NCBI RefSeq assembly: GCF_905475465.1 | Contig: NC_062236.1 | Span: 11,356,001 to 11,420,000, forward strand | Length of the DNA stretch: 64,000 nt | Direction: 5' to 3' | Source of the DNA: Pieris napi | Taxonomy: Eukaryota > Arthropoda > Insecta > Lepidoptera > Pieridae | Shown: positions 25,795 through 37,202 of the stretch, in pieces | Numbering within the stretch: position 1 is the first letter of the stretch | Layout: each line of letters begins with the position of its first letter | Made by a program: the position numbers and the translations under genes | Notes under the pieces: generated by a model | Database searches by the model: none | Told to the model about the DNA's origin: nothing | What the model saw: the letters and a program-made list of their open reading frames with translations, nothing else

Positions 25795-26095
25795 GATTTT
25801 GTTCCCATTGGAGTAAACCTTGGGCCGTTTGGTTAAAGTGCACAGGCGCTAATTAAAGATTTAAGTTGGCGCCTGGTAGATAATACCGGTGACCACAGAG
25901 CTTGTGCTATCCTCCCTCAACGAATAAGTATCGCAATACAGCGGGGAAATGCTGCCAGCGTTAAAGTTTATTTATTTATTTATTAAGTTACACTGCCACA
26001 GGCATTTAATTATTTAAAATTTATTTTCCTTAATTTTTAATTAATTTTATTATTACTATGTAGGTTAAGAATATTGTAAATACGACACAAATTAT
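25795..26095 (+). mobile_element. LINE ORF C-terminus and 3' tail
   Basis: A frame near 25905 reads QRISIAIQRGNAASV, a LINE C-terminal phrase, followed by ACACTGCCACAGGCA and TATTACTATGTAGGTTAAGA. The first half matches 33515-33680. Confidence 0.5.
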
Positions 26096-26286
26096 TTTTA
26101 TAAAATAATATAACAAGAAAAATATTTACTCAATAAGATGTCGTATATATTAATACTAATCATGATCTATACTTCTCTTTCTATTAAATTGGTTACGAAT
26201 TCAAAGACGTGACAAGAAGATAACACGTTTCTTGTTAAGAGACTGATTTATTCCATTGCACACGGACTGAATTTATAAGAATCGCA

Positions 26287-26960
26287 TTATATTATATCTC
26301 TTCTACTTCTGGTTGACATCTTTGTTTCATCCCGGACCCGCAATCCTCGCAGAGTGGATCCAGTTGTTGTACTAATTAAATCGGGCCAAGCGCGTTGGAC
26401 ATCGGTTACACGCACGTTTGTATGTCGAGGGGTCCACATGGCCCCGGACGACAAGCTTCTCTTCAAGATTAATTCCTTGAGATATGCCCAAAGTATTTCT
26501 ACTCGTATATCCGTATAGAAATACTTTTGGTACCGGCTACGGTCAGATGACATCTTCAAAGTTCTTATTCTAAAATTGGTATCCGTTATTCGATTTTATG
26601 GGAGATTATGAACTAGTTTACCATTGCTTTCTACATTATGGTATCACAGACTCAGTGGCTACGATAATCCTTTAGTAAACCGGTTTTGAAAGAATTCCTT
26701 GCGCTTCGCCATGGTACGGATGGGCTCTTCTACTAATTTGGCCGTACTGCTCCTCCACCGTTATTGTCCCGTAACCCCAAGTAAGGGATCTCTATTACAC
26801 CCCTAGAGCTGGGTCCCTATTCGAACTCGACTCCCTCCGACAATGTAGCGATGTACAGTCCGCGACTTGGACGCGCCGAACATGAGTTACCCCGGCGAAA
26901 TATCGAGAAGGTAGCTCTATTTTCTTGGGACCGGGATAGCGGTCTCGGTCTCGTCTCGGA
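26287..26960. other. GC-rich unassigned segment
   Basis: This stretch is richer in C and G than its surroundings and has a minus-strand frame of 90 codons (26559-26287) with no family resemblance that I recognise. Phrases such as CCATGGCCCCGGACGAC-like text suggest remnants of a retroelement. No splice-linked partner exon was seen. Confidence 0.25.
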
Positions 26961-27183
26961 GCCTTTATTCATAATTAGTTACAACAAGGTTTTGGTTGGT
27001 TCTTGTTTTTTAGTATATAGTATTATGTTTATAGTTAAATTTTGTTTTTGGTATTAAGTTACTACGAATATAAAATTAAAATCAAACATAATTTATTTTT
27101 TTATTATGAATTAATAAAATGATCCCTGAATTAATTTCTAAGTACATGCAAAGTCTCTCATTATTTCTCACTGATAGCAAAGT

Positions 27184-27192
27184 TTCTCGGAA
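27184..27192 (+). promoter_or_regulatory. Candidate STAT site upstream of SVWC TATA box
   Basis: TTCTCGGAA fits the TTCNNNGAA consensus bound by insect STAT and sits 16 bp upstream of the TATA box. One 9-mer match can be chance. Confidence 0.3.
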
Positions 27193-27207
27193 ATGTTATT
27201 CTAATAG

Positions 27208-27215
27208 TATAAAAA
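27208..27215 (+). promoter_or_regulatory. TATA box of the SVWC gene
   Basis: TATAAAAA lies 46 bp upstream of the ATG. A start site near 27238 would leave a 5' UTR of about 15 nt. Confidence 0.65.
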
Positions 27216-27253
27216 CCGAGTGCGATTATTAGATAATATTACACTTCATCAAA

Positions 27254-27347
27254 ATGTTCCGATCAGTTGTCGTATTTTTAGCTGTGATAACTGTGACCTT
27301 TGCAAGTCTTGCGTTTATGGTACCGGATCCTAAGCCAGATAAATTCA
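27254..27347 (+). CDS. SVWC peptide exon 1 (signal peptide)
   Basis: 31 codons plus one base, donor a|gtaagt. It encodes the signal peptide and the start of the mature chain (MVPDPKPDKF). Confidence 0.9.
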
Positions 27348-29326
27348 GTAAGTGACAATTTTAAAAGCAAATATTGTTTTACGGAATTCAAAGAATATTT
27401 ATTGTCTAATTTTGAATACACACAAAGAAATAAAAATATATAAAACTCATATACGTAATCAGGTTTTTTTTTAAGTTTACCTGGATTTATTGTGCTTAAA
27501 ACTAGTGCTAGTTATTTAATATTTCAGCAGCAAACCCCTAAACTTTACTCAAATATGCGCAAGATTAAATTAGTTAATACAAGTACGTGTACTATGTACG
27601 TGTTTGGAAACGGGGTTTAAAAGAAGTAAACCATTGTTTGTGAGTAAACCGTAATCGTTACATTATCGGCTAACAGTAATGGCACCGTAGGTTTTGGAAC
27701 CAAAAAATTATATTCAGATCCGGATCGCATGTAGTCGGGAAGCATTGAGAATCGTAGGTAGGAGCTTATTGTATTTAAAAACGATATCAAGCGAACGATT
27801 CTTTAACCACTACTATTACAGAGGACATAGAGGGATGCTATGTAAAGGACAATGACGCCGTCATACCGCTTGGCCAGTTTGTTCCATCTAAAACTAGCTG
27901 TATTGGGTACAGATGCGGAGAAAACTATGTTACCGTTGAATCGTAAGTGAATTTCAAGAATAATCTTCTTTAGATTTATAAAAAATAACACAACTTCAAC
28001 TTCTTCGATTATCCTTAAAGAGTTGTAGCAATCATAATTATCATCATCCATTGATAAAGTCTCAGATTCCATCTTCTTCAACACCTTTATTATATAGGCA
28101 AGTAGGTGATCGGCTGTTGTGCCTGACAACTGACTGGAACAAATGCACGTTTGATAGTAGAAACGTTATCATATAAAATGATCCCCACTTGTATATAAGT
28201 GTAATGGAATCAAAAACTAATCGCACATTAATATGTTTCTTCAGCTAAACATTTGCATAAAATGACATAGAAATATAATTACTTGGTGGAACCCTGGTTT
28301 GAACAGTTGATAATAGAAGCGTGAACGCATAAAAAGATTATAAGTAACTCATTAAATTGCATACAACTTCTCGCATAGTTCGTAGAATCGTAACTAAATA
28401 AAACTATGAATAATGTAAATGATTTTGCATTAATCGCTAATAGCTACGATCCGTCGCTAATCTGCAAACAGTTATAATCTCTTTGTGGCTGGTAAAAAGT
28501 TAAACATGAGTTCCAGTGAAACTTGTAAAGCTGCTTGTATGCTCAATTTTAATGAAATCCAATTTCTTTTACATGTATGAGGAATTGTTAACGTCCAAGA
28601 CATCGATAAGAATATTTTATTCCCATATATATTTAAATCTGGTCTTGGTAATTCTTATCACATAATTTCCTTAATACATAAGAACATTAGCCTTCTGAAC
28701 CTGAGCGTCGATGATTAGATAAACATGATTATAATAATACGAAAAAATTTGGTGGTCTCTATATAATCGATTAATATCTTAATACAGAGAGCGATGAAGG
28801 AAATACAAACTTTTCGCAAGAATTTTGCTAGTCGTGATACCACATAGATATATTTCAACTACCCTAAACATCTTTTATCGCGAGCAGTGTTGACCTAGTG
28901 GCTTCAGCATGCGCTTGTAATCCGTGAAGTCGTAGGTTTGAACCCCAGCTTTGCTCTAATGGACTTTCTTTCTATAAGCGCATTTAACATTTGCTTGAAA
29001 GTAGATAGAGAACATCGCGAAGAAACCGGCATGCCTTTGATCAAAAATGTCGACGGCGTGTGTCAGGCACAGGAGGCTGATCGCTGATTGTCTATTAAGA
29101 AAGATAAATGATCATGAAACAGATACAGAAATCTGAGGCCCAGACGTTAAAGCTTGTAGCGCCGCTTAAAAATTGTTGTATACGTCTTATCGTGTAATTA
29201 TTTTTCATGTAATGTTTTTTTTTCAGTTGCAGTGTTGCCTTTGCGGTGCCTCCTTGTAAATTAGTAAAGCATGAAGATGTCAACTTATACCCGTACCCTA
29301 AATGCTGTCCTACTATTGAATGTTAA
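27254..29326 (+). CDS. Secreted SVWC-domain (Vago-like) peptide, complete, 3 exons
   Basis: Three exons (27254-27347, 27822-27942, 29227-29326) splice in phases 1 and 2 to a 104-residue protein. Residues 1 to about 20 are a hydrophobic signal peptide (VVVFLAVITVTFASLA). The mature part has eight cysteines (37, 58, 63, 73, 82, 98, 99, 104) ending in the YPKCCPTIEC-type tail, which is the hallmark of the single-domain von Willebrand factor C family found in arthropods. Insect members include Vago; several are secreted and respond to infection or nutrition. Function here is inferred from family only. The ATG is the first one 39 bp after a TATA box, and no upstream in-frame ATG extends it. AATAAA follows at 29330-29335. 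Intron 2 carries a SINE. The last exon has an identical copy at 30690-30789. Confidence 0.93.
27822..27942 (+). CDS. SVWC peptide exon 2 (Cys 1-3)
   Basis: Acceptor ttattacag, donor tc|gtaagt. It encodes 39 full codons with the GCY, SC and YRC cysteines; phases match both neighbouring exons. Confidence 0.93.
28097..28130 (-). repeat. SINE family 1 fragment in SVWC intron 2
   Basis: Minus strand reads CAGGCACAACAGCCGATCAC and ACTTGCC, the middle of the SINE body. Confidence 0.45.
28884..29165 (+). mobile_element. tRNA-derived SINE (family 1) in SVWC intron 2
   Basis: Full-length copy: A box TTGACCTAGTGG, degraded B box GGTTTGAACCCC, body with CGACGGCGTGTGTCAGGCAC, end CTTGTAGCGCCGCT. It ends 61 bp before the SVWC exon 3. 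Confidence 0.8.
29227..29326 (+). CDS. SVWC peptide exon 3 (Cys 4-8, stop)
   Basis: Acceptor with a run of nine T before cag. It encodes SCSVAF, PPCK and the terminal CCPTIEC followed by TAA. It starts 61 bp after a SINE ends. Confidence 0.93.
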
Positions 29327-29416
29327 CCTAATAAATGAAAATACCTAAAAAAATGGCATTTATTATTACATACAAATATTATAAGTGGGCAGCCAACTGG
29401 AATTTCCAGATTAATA

Positions 29417-30667
29417 TTGACTGTAAGCATATTTACATTTATGCTTTAGTATAAATAATATATAGATTTGTTTTCTCGTACCGGATTTATTAAACGTAAT
29501 TTAAAACATTAGCTTCACGCCGTCTGGAGTAGATAAATCATTACTAGACGTTATTGATTGCCAATAAAACTTACCTCGAACGTTTTTAGATTTTAATGAC
29601 ATACATATGCTAGTGATTCCTAAAAAGATTTAAACCTATACCTAACCTTTTTGAGCTTTTATAAACACTTTTTCCTAACTAGCACTATCAATTGGACATG
29701 GCCTTTTCAATAATAATAATAAATCATTGATTTGCAACAAAGTGGTACATTTATATTGATCAATTATAATAATCCACACAATCAGCCACACAAAAATAGG
29801 CATGCAAATAATAAGAACATCTGTCATAATAATAAGTAAAGCTATTTATAATTGTCAAACTTATAGGCCAAATATTCGCCTAATCACCTTCACCTTGAAA
29901 ACATAACATGGCAGTGATCTATAAATTCTAGGAAGGTGATTAAATATTCTTATAGCCCTGTATTGGTAGGCGGTGGTAGCGGACTATCGAAAGTGTACGG
30001 CATTTATCTTTTATTGAAGATTGTCTAAAGTATTAATAACCTGTGTTATTGCCGTACAGATAAAAGTCACCGGAAAATGACTCTTTTCTGAGGAAAGTAA
30101 TTTACCCCATACACCTATGTGTTCCACAAAAAATGTACGGCATGCTGGAAAATGTTATCTATTTGTGAAGTACTCTCAAGATCATTTAATTTTATGTTGT
30201 TTCATATCATCATCACCTATATGCTAATCAGACATATGTTGCGACCCTTGGCTTTCGACCGCTCCGCTGGGAATATGTACGGCGTTTACGGGTAAAGTAT
30301 CTGTATATGTGTCCAAAAGGAATCACACAAATGCCGTACAGTAATAAATGACCTATATTGCTTCTGCAACTGTCGTCGAATTAAAAATTTGCACCGACTT
30401 CCGGCACCATCACTTTTGTACGGCACTAGGTTTTTCGACATTTATTTTTAATCATCTATACACTTATAACAAAGCCGTACATTAATAATTAGTCGAAATT
30501 CCCCCATTGTACCTGAGAAAGTCCATTGACTCACGTACTCACATGTACCGCTCAGAAATGACGGCATAGTGATCAGAGCTATTTTCAGATATAGTAACAG
30601 CCTTCTAAGCGTAATTCAGGTTGGGTCATTTCACAGGTATTTTTTGTTCATGGGCTTGTGGTCTATA
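29417..30667. repeat. Spacer between duplicated exons with 141-bp phased tgtacggc motifs
   Basis: The octamer TGTACGGC occurs at 29994, 30134, 30276 and 30417 (steps 140, 142, 141), with a decayed match TGACGGCA near 30559. Its inverse GCCGTACA occurs at 30051, 30333 and 30474, each 57 bp after a forward copy; the one expected near 30192 is missing. The sequence between motifs is not obviously repeated. No other GTACGGC cluster was seen in the window. Confidence 0.6.
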
Positions 30668-30879
30668 ATTTTTCATGTAATGTTTTCAGTTGCAGTGTTG
30701 CCTTTGCGGTGCCTCCTTGTAAATTAGTAAAGCATGAAGATGTCAACTTATACCCGTACCCTAAATGCTGTCCTACTATTGAATGTTAACCTAATAAATG
30801 AAAATACCTAAAAAAATGGCATTTATTATTACATACAAATATTATAAGTGGGCAGCCAACTGGAATTTCCAGATTAATA
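30668..30879 (+). pseudogene. Duplicate of SVWC terminal exon with 3' UTR
   Basis: This 212-bp block repeats 29200-29416 and looks identical apart from the acceptor poly-T run (four T here, nine T in the original). It includes the acceptor cag at 30687-30689, the 100-bp exon 30690-30789 with its TAA, and AATAAA at 30793-30798. It could serve as an alternative last exon giving the same protein, or be a dead copy. No copies of exons 1 and 2 were found near it. Confidence 0.85.
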
Positions 30880-31661
30880 GTTACCGAGTTCGTAAAAAAT
30901 TGGTCTACAGCTTATAAGAGGTCCAACGCCCATGATAGAGTTTTCAAAGAGTACTAATTCTAAAAAAGCCGGCTCAAGCTCTTAACATCAGATAATCTTC
31001 TGCAAGTTTGGTGAGCAATATTTACGACAAAATAGTAATGTAATATATATAAAACTATCAAAAATACTTCTTCTATACTTTTTAACATTATTAAACGTTT
31101 TACTTGTCTATTTGATATATGAATGTATCATGCTCTAACTGAACTATACGACATGTGCAATGTGCATGTTTCGTATTAATTCCGAATTTAAATTACAGGC
31201 TAATAAGTTGGCGATGATAAAATGGCTCAAAAAACTTTGATCTATAAATCTTATATAAATAATATCTGTTATCTGCAAATATGTCTGACATTCAAGTTAT
31301 ATCATAGGTCAAGGTAAACTATGTATTACGTCAAGCTTATGCATTTAAAACAAGACAAACATATGTATAATCATATAAGATGATTTATATATACACATGC
31401 TGCGAAAACACCTTAGAGTTTGACATCTAAGTAAAGGATATTTCAAATATGGTTTAGATATATTATTACACATTTTCCGTATTTAATTATTTGTTTCATT
31501 TCATTATTTATCTATATTTATAAAACATACATAATGAGATATTAATAAAGCGAGCAACATACTTTGCTTGTAGAAGCATAATATTGGAAATACATGCTAA
31601 GAGTTGAATCAAACTCTTATATTTTTCTATTCACGATAATCAAGTTAAAAGAGCAGTGTAA

Positions 31662-31745
31662 GGGGTTGTCCATTAATCACGTGATGTTTTTTTTTCGAAC
31701 AAGCCCCCCCCCCCCTCGAACCTCACGTAATTAATGGAAAGCCCC
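31662..31745. mobile_element. Short Harbinger-type MITE remnant
   Basis: GGGGTTGTCCATTAATCACG and the inverse of GGGGCTTTCCATTAATTACG bracket 84 bp with a poly-C tract (31704-31715). Left flank is TAA; the right flank AAG does not match perfectly. Confidence 0.5.
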
Positions 31746-31859
31746 AAGCTAAGTAGGCTTTATTGAAGGCCTACATGAAGAGTATCTATCGAATCTTCTG
31801 ACTGAATGCCTCAGAAGAAATCAATTTACATCGACACTGAAAACTGGGGGTCTAGTCCT

Positions 31860-32265
31860 GCTGAAAAAGCCACCTCAATTAACGACTTGTTCAGTTACGT
31901 CCGGTCACGGCTATTTCGGTAGATAATAATTGCAGAGTAGTGGGGCGCACCGCACCTACTTGCCACCACTGTGACCAAAATGTCGATGACACCAGGGTAT
32001 TTTGGGCTCCTTGCGTCTAAAACAAGATATGCTGATGCATCTCTGCAAGCACTGGAGGCGACCTCCCCCAACGAAGGCGGATGGGGCGATTTGAGAATAA
32101 CCTTTCCTGTAACAACAAACCATTCATGCTCGCTGTTACAGCGTCTCATCAAGAGCGCGTGTTGGTGGTGCAGTGGGGATTTAGTGGGTATGCACGGATC
32201 GCGAGTCCCACATAAACATCCGCCCCATGCATTTCCCCACTTAAAAAAAATACGCGAAGAGTAGA
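31860..32265. other. Unassigned segment, possible LINE 3' UTR
   Basis: TTTAGTGGGTATGCACGG and GCGAGTCCCACATAAACATC resemble 3' ends of lepidopteran non-LTR elements, and TTTTAGTGGGTATTGCTC at 39240 with GTTCCACATACCCCTGC recalls it. No intact frame. Confidence 0.3.
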
Positions 32266-32269
32266 TAGC

Positions 32270-33510
32270 ATATTATCATTGCTAGATCATCCTTCATGAC
32301 TTTGAAAAAATTTTCAAATTATCTATTTAAAGATATTTGCTAGGTCTAGGGTTCAATAATAAAGGTAATAAAATAAAAATACCCAATAAAAAAATCAAAG
32401 TCATATATTCAACTTACACAAAAAATATCATTTACGGATACATTCAAAATACGTAAATAAATTAAATTACAAAAAATTTGCTAAGTTAATCATTTAAACT
32501 AAATACAAAATAAAAACTAAAATAAATGCGAGTATGATAGCGTTTATAAAAACTAAATTTATAGTTTTTATAACACAATTACCATTTCTTAGAACTAAGC
32601 CATTTTGAACTTTATATTTATTCATTTATTCATGTCTTCCTTTAATATTTTGCGACGGAATTTCTTATAAATCATAGTATACCATAACCAAAGCAAGATT
32701 GTTTCAAGATTACGTTTAATTAATTACATATATTATATTTAAAGATAAAATACACGTAAAAGGGGTGCTGTATCCTGCAGCTGTAACGGCATGAAAATCG
32801 GCTAAAGTCGTTAGATGCGTAGGAATCAGTTGTAACGGGAATATTAAGAGATTCTGAGCCGAGACTTAGCACTAAGTTCGACTCCCTATGTCAACTACGT
32901 GACAATCGGAAGTCATACTTACTGCGGTCTTTCTAATCGAGTTACAAGCCGACGAAAATATTAATCTTGCTCGGTCATGATAACCAGAACTTATAAGATT
33001 ATTCAAGTCTTGTCAAATCCCAGACCCCCCAAGCTCAGACCGGAAAACATATATCCAATAATTTCTATATAAATCATACAAATTAATATATAGTTTGTCA
33101 TAATCATGAGACATAAAAACTACACACACAGCTTTCAAATGTCATTCATTTCGAGAACTTTAATCAAAATATGAAAATTCCAATAAAATCTCATTTAAAC
33201 AATTACAATTTCAATTCGAGCATTTTGAGATTTCATACCCACCGATACAAAAATGTCATTCACAAAGTATAAACATTACGAACAATATAGGCACATCCAA
33301 CGTAGCGAGGTTTTTGAGCCAGTTTCAATTATTCGATGCTTAAATGTTAGTTAAGCAATGGCCTATGTATGAAGGCATTATTTATTATAAAAAAACACTT
33401 ACCTCACCTTATAAACAATGTTTTTTAGGTTAAACAAATAAAATCTGGGGCAGCCGCACAGCAGGCGAAAAAAAAACGGCTCAAATATAAGAGAAAAGTC
33501 TCTTATATTT
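32270..33510. other. No gene seen
   Basis: AT-rich intergenic sequence between the SVWC duplication and ogre; no recognisable feature. Confidence 0.4.
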
Positions 33511-33514
33511 CCAA

Positions 33515-33775
33515 CCAACTTCCATTTTGTTCCCTTTGGAGAACTCTCGGGCCGTGGGTTTCAAGTGCACAGGCGCTAATTAAATTAAGTTGGCGCCTGG
33601 TAGATAGTACCGGTGACCCCAGAGCTGGTGCTTTCCTCTCTCAACTAATAAGTATCGCAATACAGCGAGGAAATGCTGCCAGCGTTAGTTGCCACAGGGA
33701 CAAAACTATTATATATTTATTATGTAGTAGTAGGTGAAGTAGGTGTGTATGTAGGTGAAGAAAATAGTAAATACT
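33515..33775 (+). mobile_element. LINE ORF C-terminus and 3' tail
   Basis: AFLSQLISIAIQRGNAASV is readable near 33637-33690, then TTGCCACAGGGACAAAAC. Same order and content as 25795-26095. Confidence 0.5.
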
Positions 33776-33779
33776 GTAT

Positions 33780-36700
33780 CTATCGAATTATCAATGTGCA
33801 TAATTTTAATATTTAATGTTAATTTCGCTACCTCGCTACGACTTAACAGACATCAGTCTCCTTACATTTTGTAAAAACATCAAAACACATAATGAACACA
33901 GTCTTTTAGGGCCAATTTCATGATATTCCGTATCATTAAAACACTTCAAAAGCACGCAAAGGACCTGATAGTCTTAATTATCAAATGCGTTTACGTATAC
34001 GCAAAATATATTTTAATATTTAAAATGGATGCAACACAACGTGAGGAGTGCGTATATTTTGTTTGTAATCTTAAATCTGATGATTTAATATTTTAAACGC
34101 AAAAAAAAATTATCAGTCTTGCTTTTGCAAAACATTGCTACGTTTTAAATTACGCAACTCGCTAATTAATCTGATCAAACTGAGGGTACAATCCATAAAG
34201 CTGTATGTACAAGAGGAAGTTGAATAGAAATTTATAATAAAACATCGAAGATAATTTTCTAAGGCATTTCAGAGTTACTACCGGTGAGCGCCATCTATCT
34301 GAATTAGAGTTAACTACCTTGAAAGATAGCTTAAGCATCTCTATATTTTTTACTATTTACTATTTATAAAAACATGAATTTCTTAATTTATTAATTCAAA
34401 ACTGTGTTCTTAATTCCATGTTTGATTTAAAATAAGTTTACGGTAGTTCTGAATAGATGGCGCTTTTTCAATATATTCGGAGGTATGCATGAGGTGTCTC
34501 TAAAATTAAATCTTTAGATTTGAAATATAAATGTATCTCGTATATATGTTTGTTTACAATATAAAACTACGTCTTAATACATGTAGGATGGTGACCTGTT
34601 ATAAGTTATTTTCCAATAAAATAAGTTCTCACTGTTAGTTCTTAATAAACAACTGCTATAATCTAACCTAAATAAGAATATATAAATCATTTAAAACTTA
34701 ATTCAAGCATTTGATATGCGTAGCAACTTACACAACCACAGATACTTATAAAAAATGTTATCGCATTTGGCACTCTGAATTACATGGAAATTTTCGGAGT
34801 TTACTATACCAGACAATCACAAAATCAGGTCCCCTTACAATGAAATATTAAACCCAGTTATACATAGGGCATAGTCCAACTGCACTTTGACTATTCATTT
34901 GTCTCTTTTCAACACAGTAAACACAATGTGACAGAAAGAGAGAAAAGAGCATTTTAGTAAGTGCAATTTTTTTGTGGAATACTTTGTATTAAAGTCAATT
35001 CGTAATGTTAGAACATTTAAATCCATTAAATGAGTTATATTTAAATGAAATATTAATACAACCTAATACCTTGTATAGGGTACAAATCAGTCGCCTAAAG
35101 TTGAGATAACTCTAAAGCAATACAAAATCAAGTAAAACCCGATTAAGATGCCATTTTGGCTGAGTGAAATTGGTCTTTAATAATTGCTACTTTTAATATA
35201 ATAATATTGCTAGTTTTTCTATAGAAATAAACATTGGATTCAAATACGTGTCAGAAACTAAATTGTTGTATATTCGAGCTGTCAAAACTGAATAGTATTG
35301 ACGTGTTTACAAAACTACAACATTAAAAAAAACTGTGTGTACTTATGTACACACGTTAGAAGTACATACTTCTTTGGCGTAATAATTTTCTTCGAGCTAG
35401 AGGGACGTTTCCCTCTTCGAACTGCATTTTTATTTTCTATTTTAATGGCAACTTCCAATCGAAACGATGTAATATGTACTAATCATGATATTTTACAATA
35501 AACACTATGTTTTTTATCACATTGGAACGGGTTTTCTTGTATAGACATCATTATGTTGGTTTAAATAAACACGACTCTGAAAAACACTACGCCATGACAG
35601 ACAATGCAACTTGTCGATAAAACAGAGCAAGCGACAACTAGCGGCCGAGACTGTTTTACCGACTTAGAACAAATATTCAGGGTTTTTTGTGACGGTGTGC
35701 GATTTTTCCCTAAGGCGCCAAAAGAAGTATAAATTCAATCCGGGTTTTAAATACCCTTTCATAGAGAGATTAGTAACATTAGGCTTTTGGCTTTTTTTTG
35801 ATATTTAAACGGGTTTTACTTTAAGTCTTAAACAGTCATGGAAATTGAGATTACATGGCCAAAATCCAGCGACATAACGGAAGTTTAACTTTGAGAACTA
35901 AGACCGTTAGATAGCTGTTTGAGACATAAATTGTGAGATTTCGAAAGCAAGATCTTAAACTTGATGAACCAATTTTTCACCTAGTTTCAGAAGATTATTA
36001 AAAATTACCATCCGTAATAACAACGACACGTAAATCGTAACATAAAAATAAGCTTTCATTTCGCTCTATAAACTTTACGACTCGTTGAGATTACGATTGG
36101 TTTTTATATAGGCATCAGTGATTGATGCTATACAATCATATTTGAGCACAAATAAATTCGAATACGTCACGAATGTTGAAACCGAACTTGGCGTAGAAAT
36201 TAATAGATCAAAAATAGATTTATAATAAGTATTTTTTGACGTGACGTGACAATAAATCAATGAACGCCGGCTGCACGCACGAAAAAGCATGACTCATTGT
36301 CCCGTTACGCTCACTGTCCCGTTACGCGCATTGTACGCTTGCGCCGCAACTGTCTTCCACTCGAAAACTTAAGTATGCAATCATTTCATCAATGTTTTGT
36401 TATGACGTTACGAACTATCGCCCGTAAACCGACTTTACAGACACCATTTTTAGTGGTGTACCAACCCCTTAAATTCTTGGCTTGAGATTTCTACAACTGT
36501 CATTGATCTTAATAAGCAAGTAGGGGTTTGTTTAAGATATTATAACATATAGATTACCTTACGATGTTTCTTCAGAATTTGAGAAAATATTGAGCAAAAA
36601 GAAAACTAACTCCATGAGAATAACAAGACCTATTTATATCAAGTCAATATTAAAAAAAAACACAGAAATTAATCAAAAAGCTTCAATAAGCAAAAATTGC

Positions 36701-37140
36701 TAGGAACGTATTGATTTTAGAGTTAATATAATTTGAGCAGCAATTCGAGTCATCCGTATTCGTTATATACGATTGAGAACGTATACGTTTATCACATGTA
36801 AACTTTTTATAAAGACTTTGATTTAATAAGTTTGGATTTATAAAATTAAAAAAGTAATAATCTACGCCAAGTACTGCAAAAACAGCCTATTGGAATTGAC
36901 CACGTGATGGCAAGTTGGGTTCGAATAGATTTAGCCATGTCAAGTAGAGCTAAACCTTTCTGAGCCCTTAACTTAATTATTGCCAAATTAGGCTGAATGG
37001 TGTTGTCGAAATCAAGTTAGGCCGGGTTTGGCCAAGTTATGAATGGCCAAAAGAGGCCAAATGAAGCCAAGAAGCTCCAATAAACTATATATAAGGCTTA
37101 TCACGATGTCATACACTGAGCACGGCTATTGTTTGCGGCG
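33780..37140. other. Mostly featureless sequence downstream of ogre
   Basis: Apart from the MITE pieces at 35310-35735, nothing recognised. The patch at 36240-36480 has short frames on both strands that are not protein-like. Confidence 0.4.
35310..35390. repeat. Terminal fragment of the GAAGTATACTTC MITE family
   Basis: Reads ACTTATGTACACACGTTAG then AAGTACATACTTCTTTGGCG. A fragment of the other end (TTTTTTGTGACGGTGTGCG to GCGCCAAAAGAAGTATAA) is at 35684-35735, so the two may be halves of one rearranged copy. Confidence 0.45.
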
Positions 37141-37144
37141 GACG

Positions 37145-37202
37145 TCACGCTCGCGGTCCACTCTTCTCTCCCATGCGTTTTACAAGCTCCGCTATCAGTT
37201 CC
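37145..37202 (-). CDS. ogre: ogre exon 7 (terminal 58-nt coding exon)
   Basis: Acceptor ttttccag at 37210-37203, then G completing the split Arg, then ELIAELVKRMGEKSGPRA and TGA (37147-37145). The phase is exactly the one exon 6 requires, and the peptide continues DPLIYR as the family does (DPxIYKxxxxEFAK in fly). It is GC-rich against its surroundings. No strong AATAAA was seen close downstream; ATTAAA (minus strand, about 36829) is a weak candidate. Confidence 0.88.

Noticed and set aside
27803..28129. 108-codon minus-strand frame
   Set aside because: It is antisense to SVWC exon 2 and intron, and its start lies in a SINE fragment.
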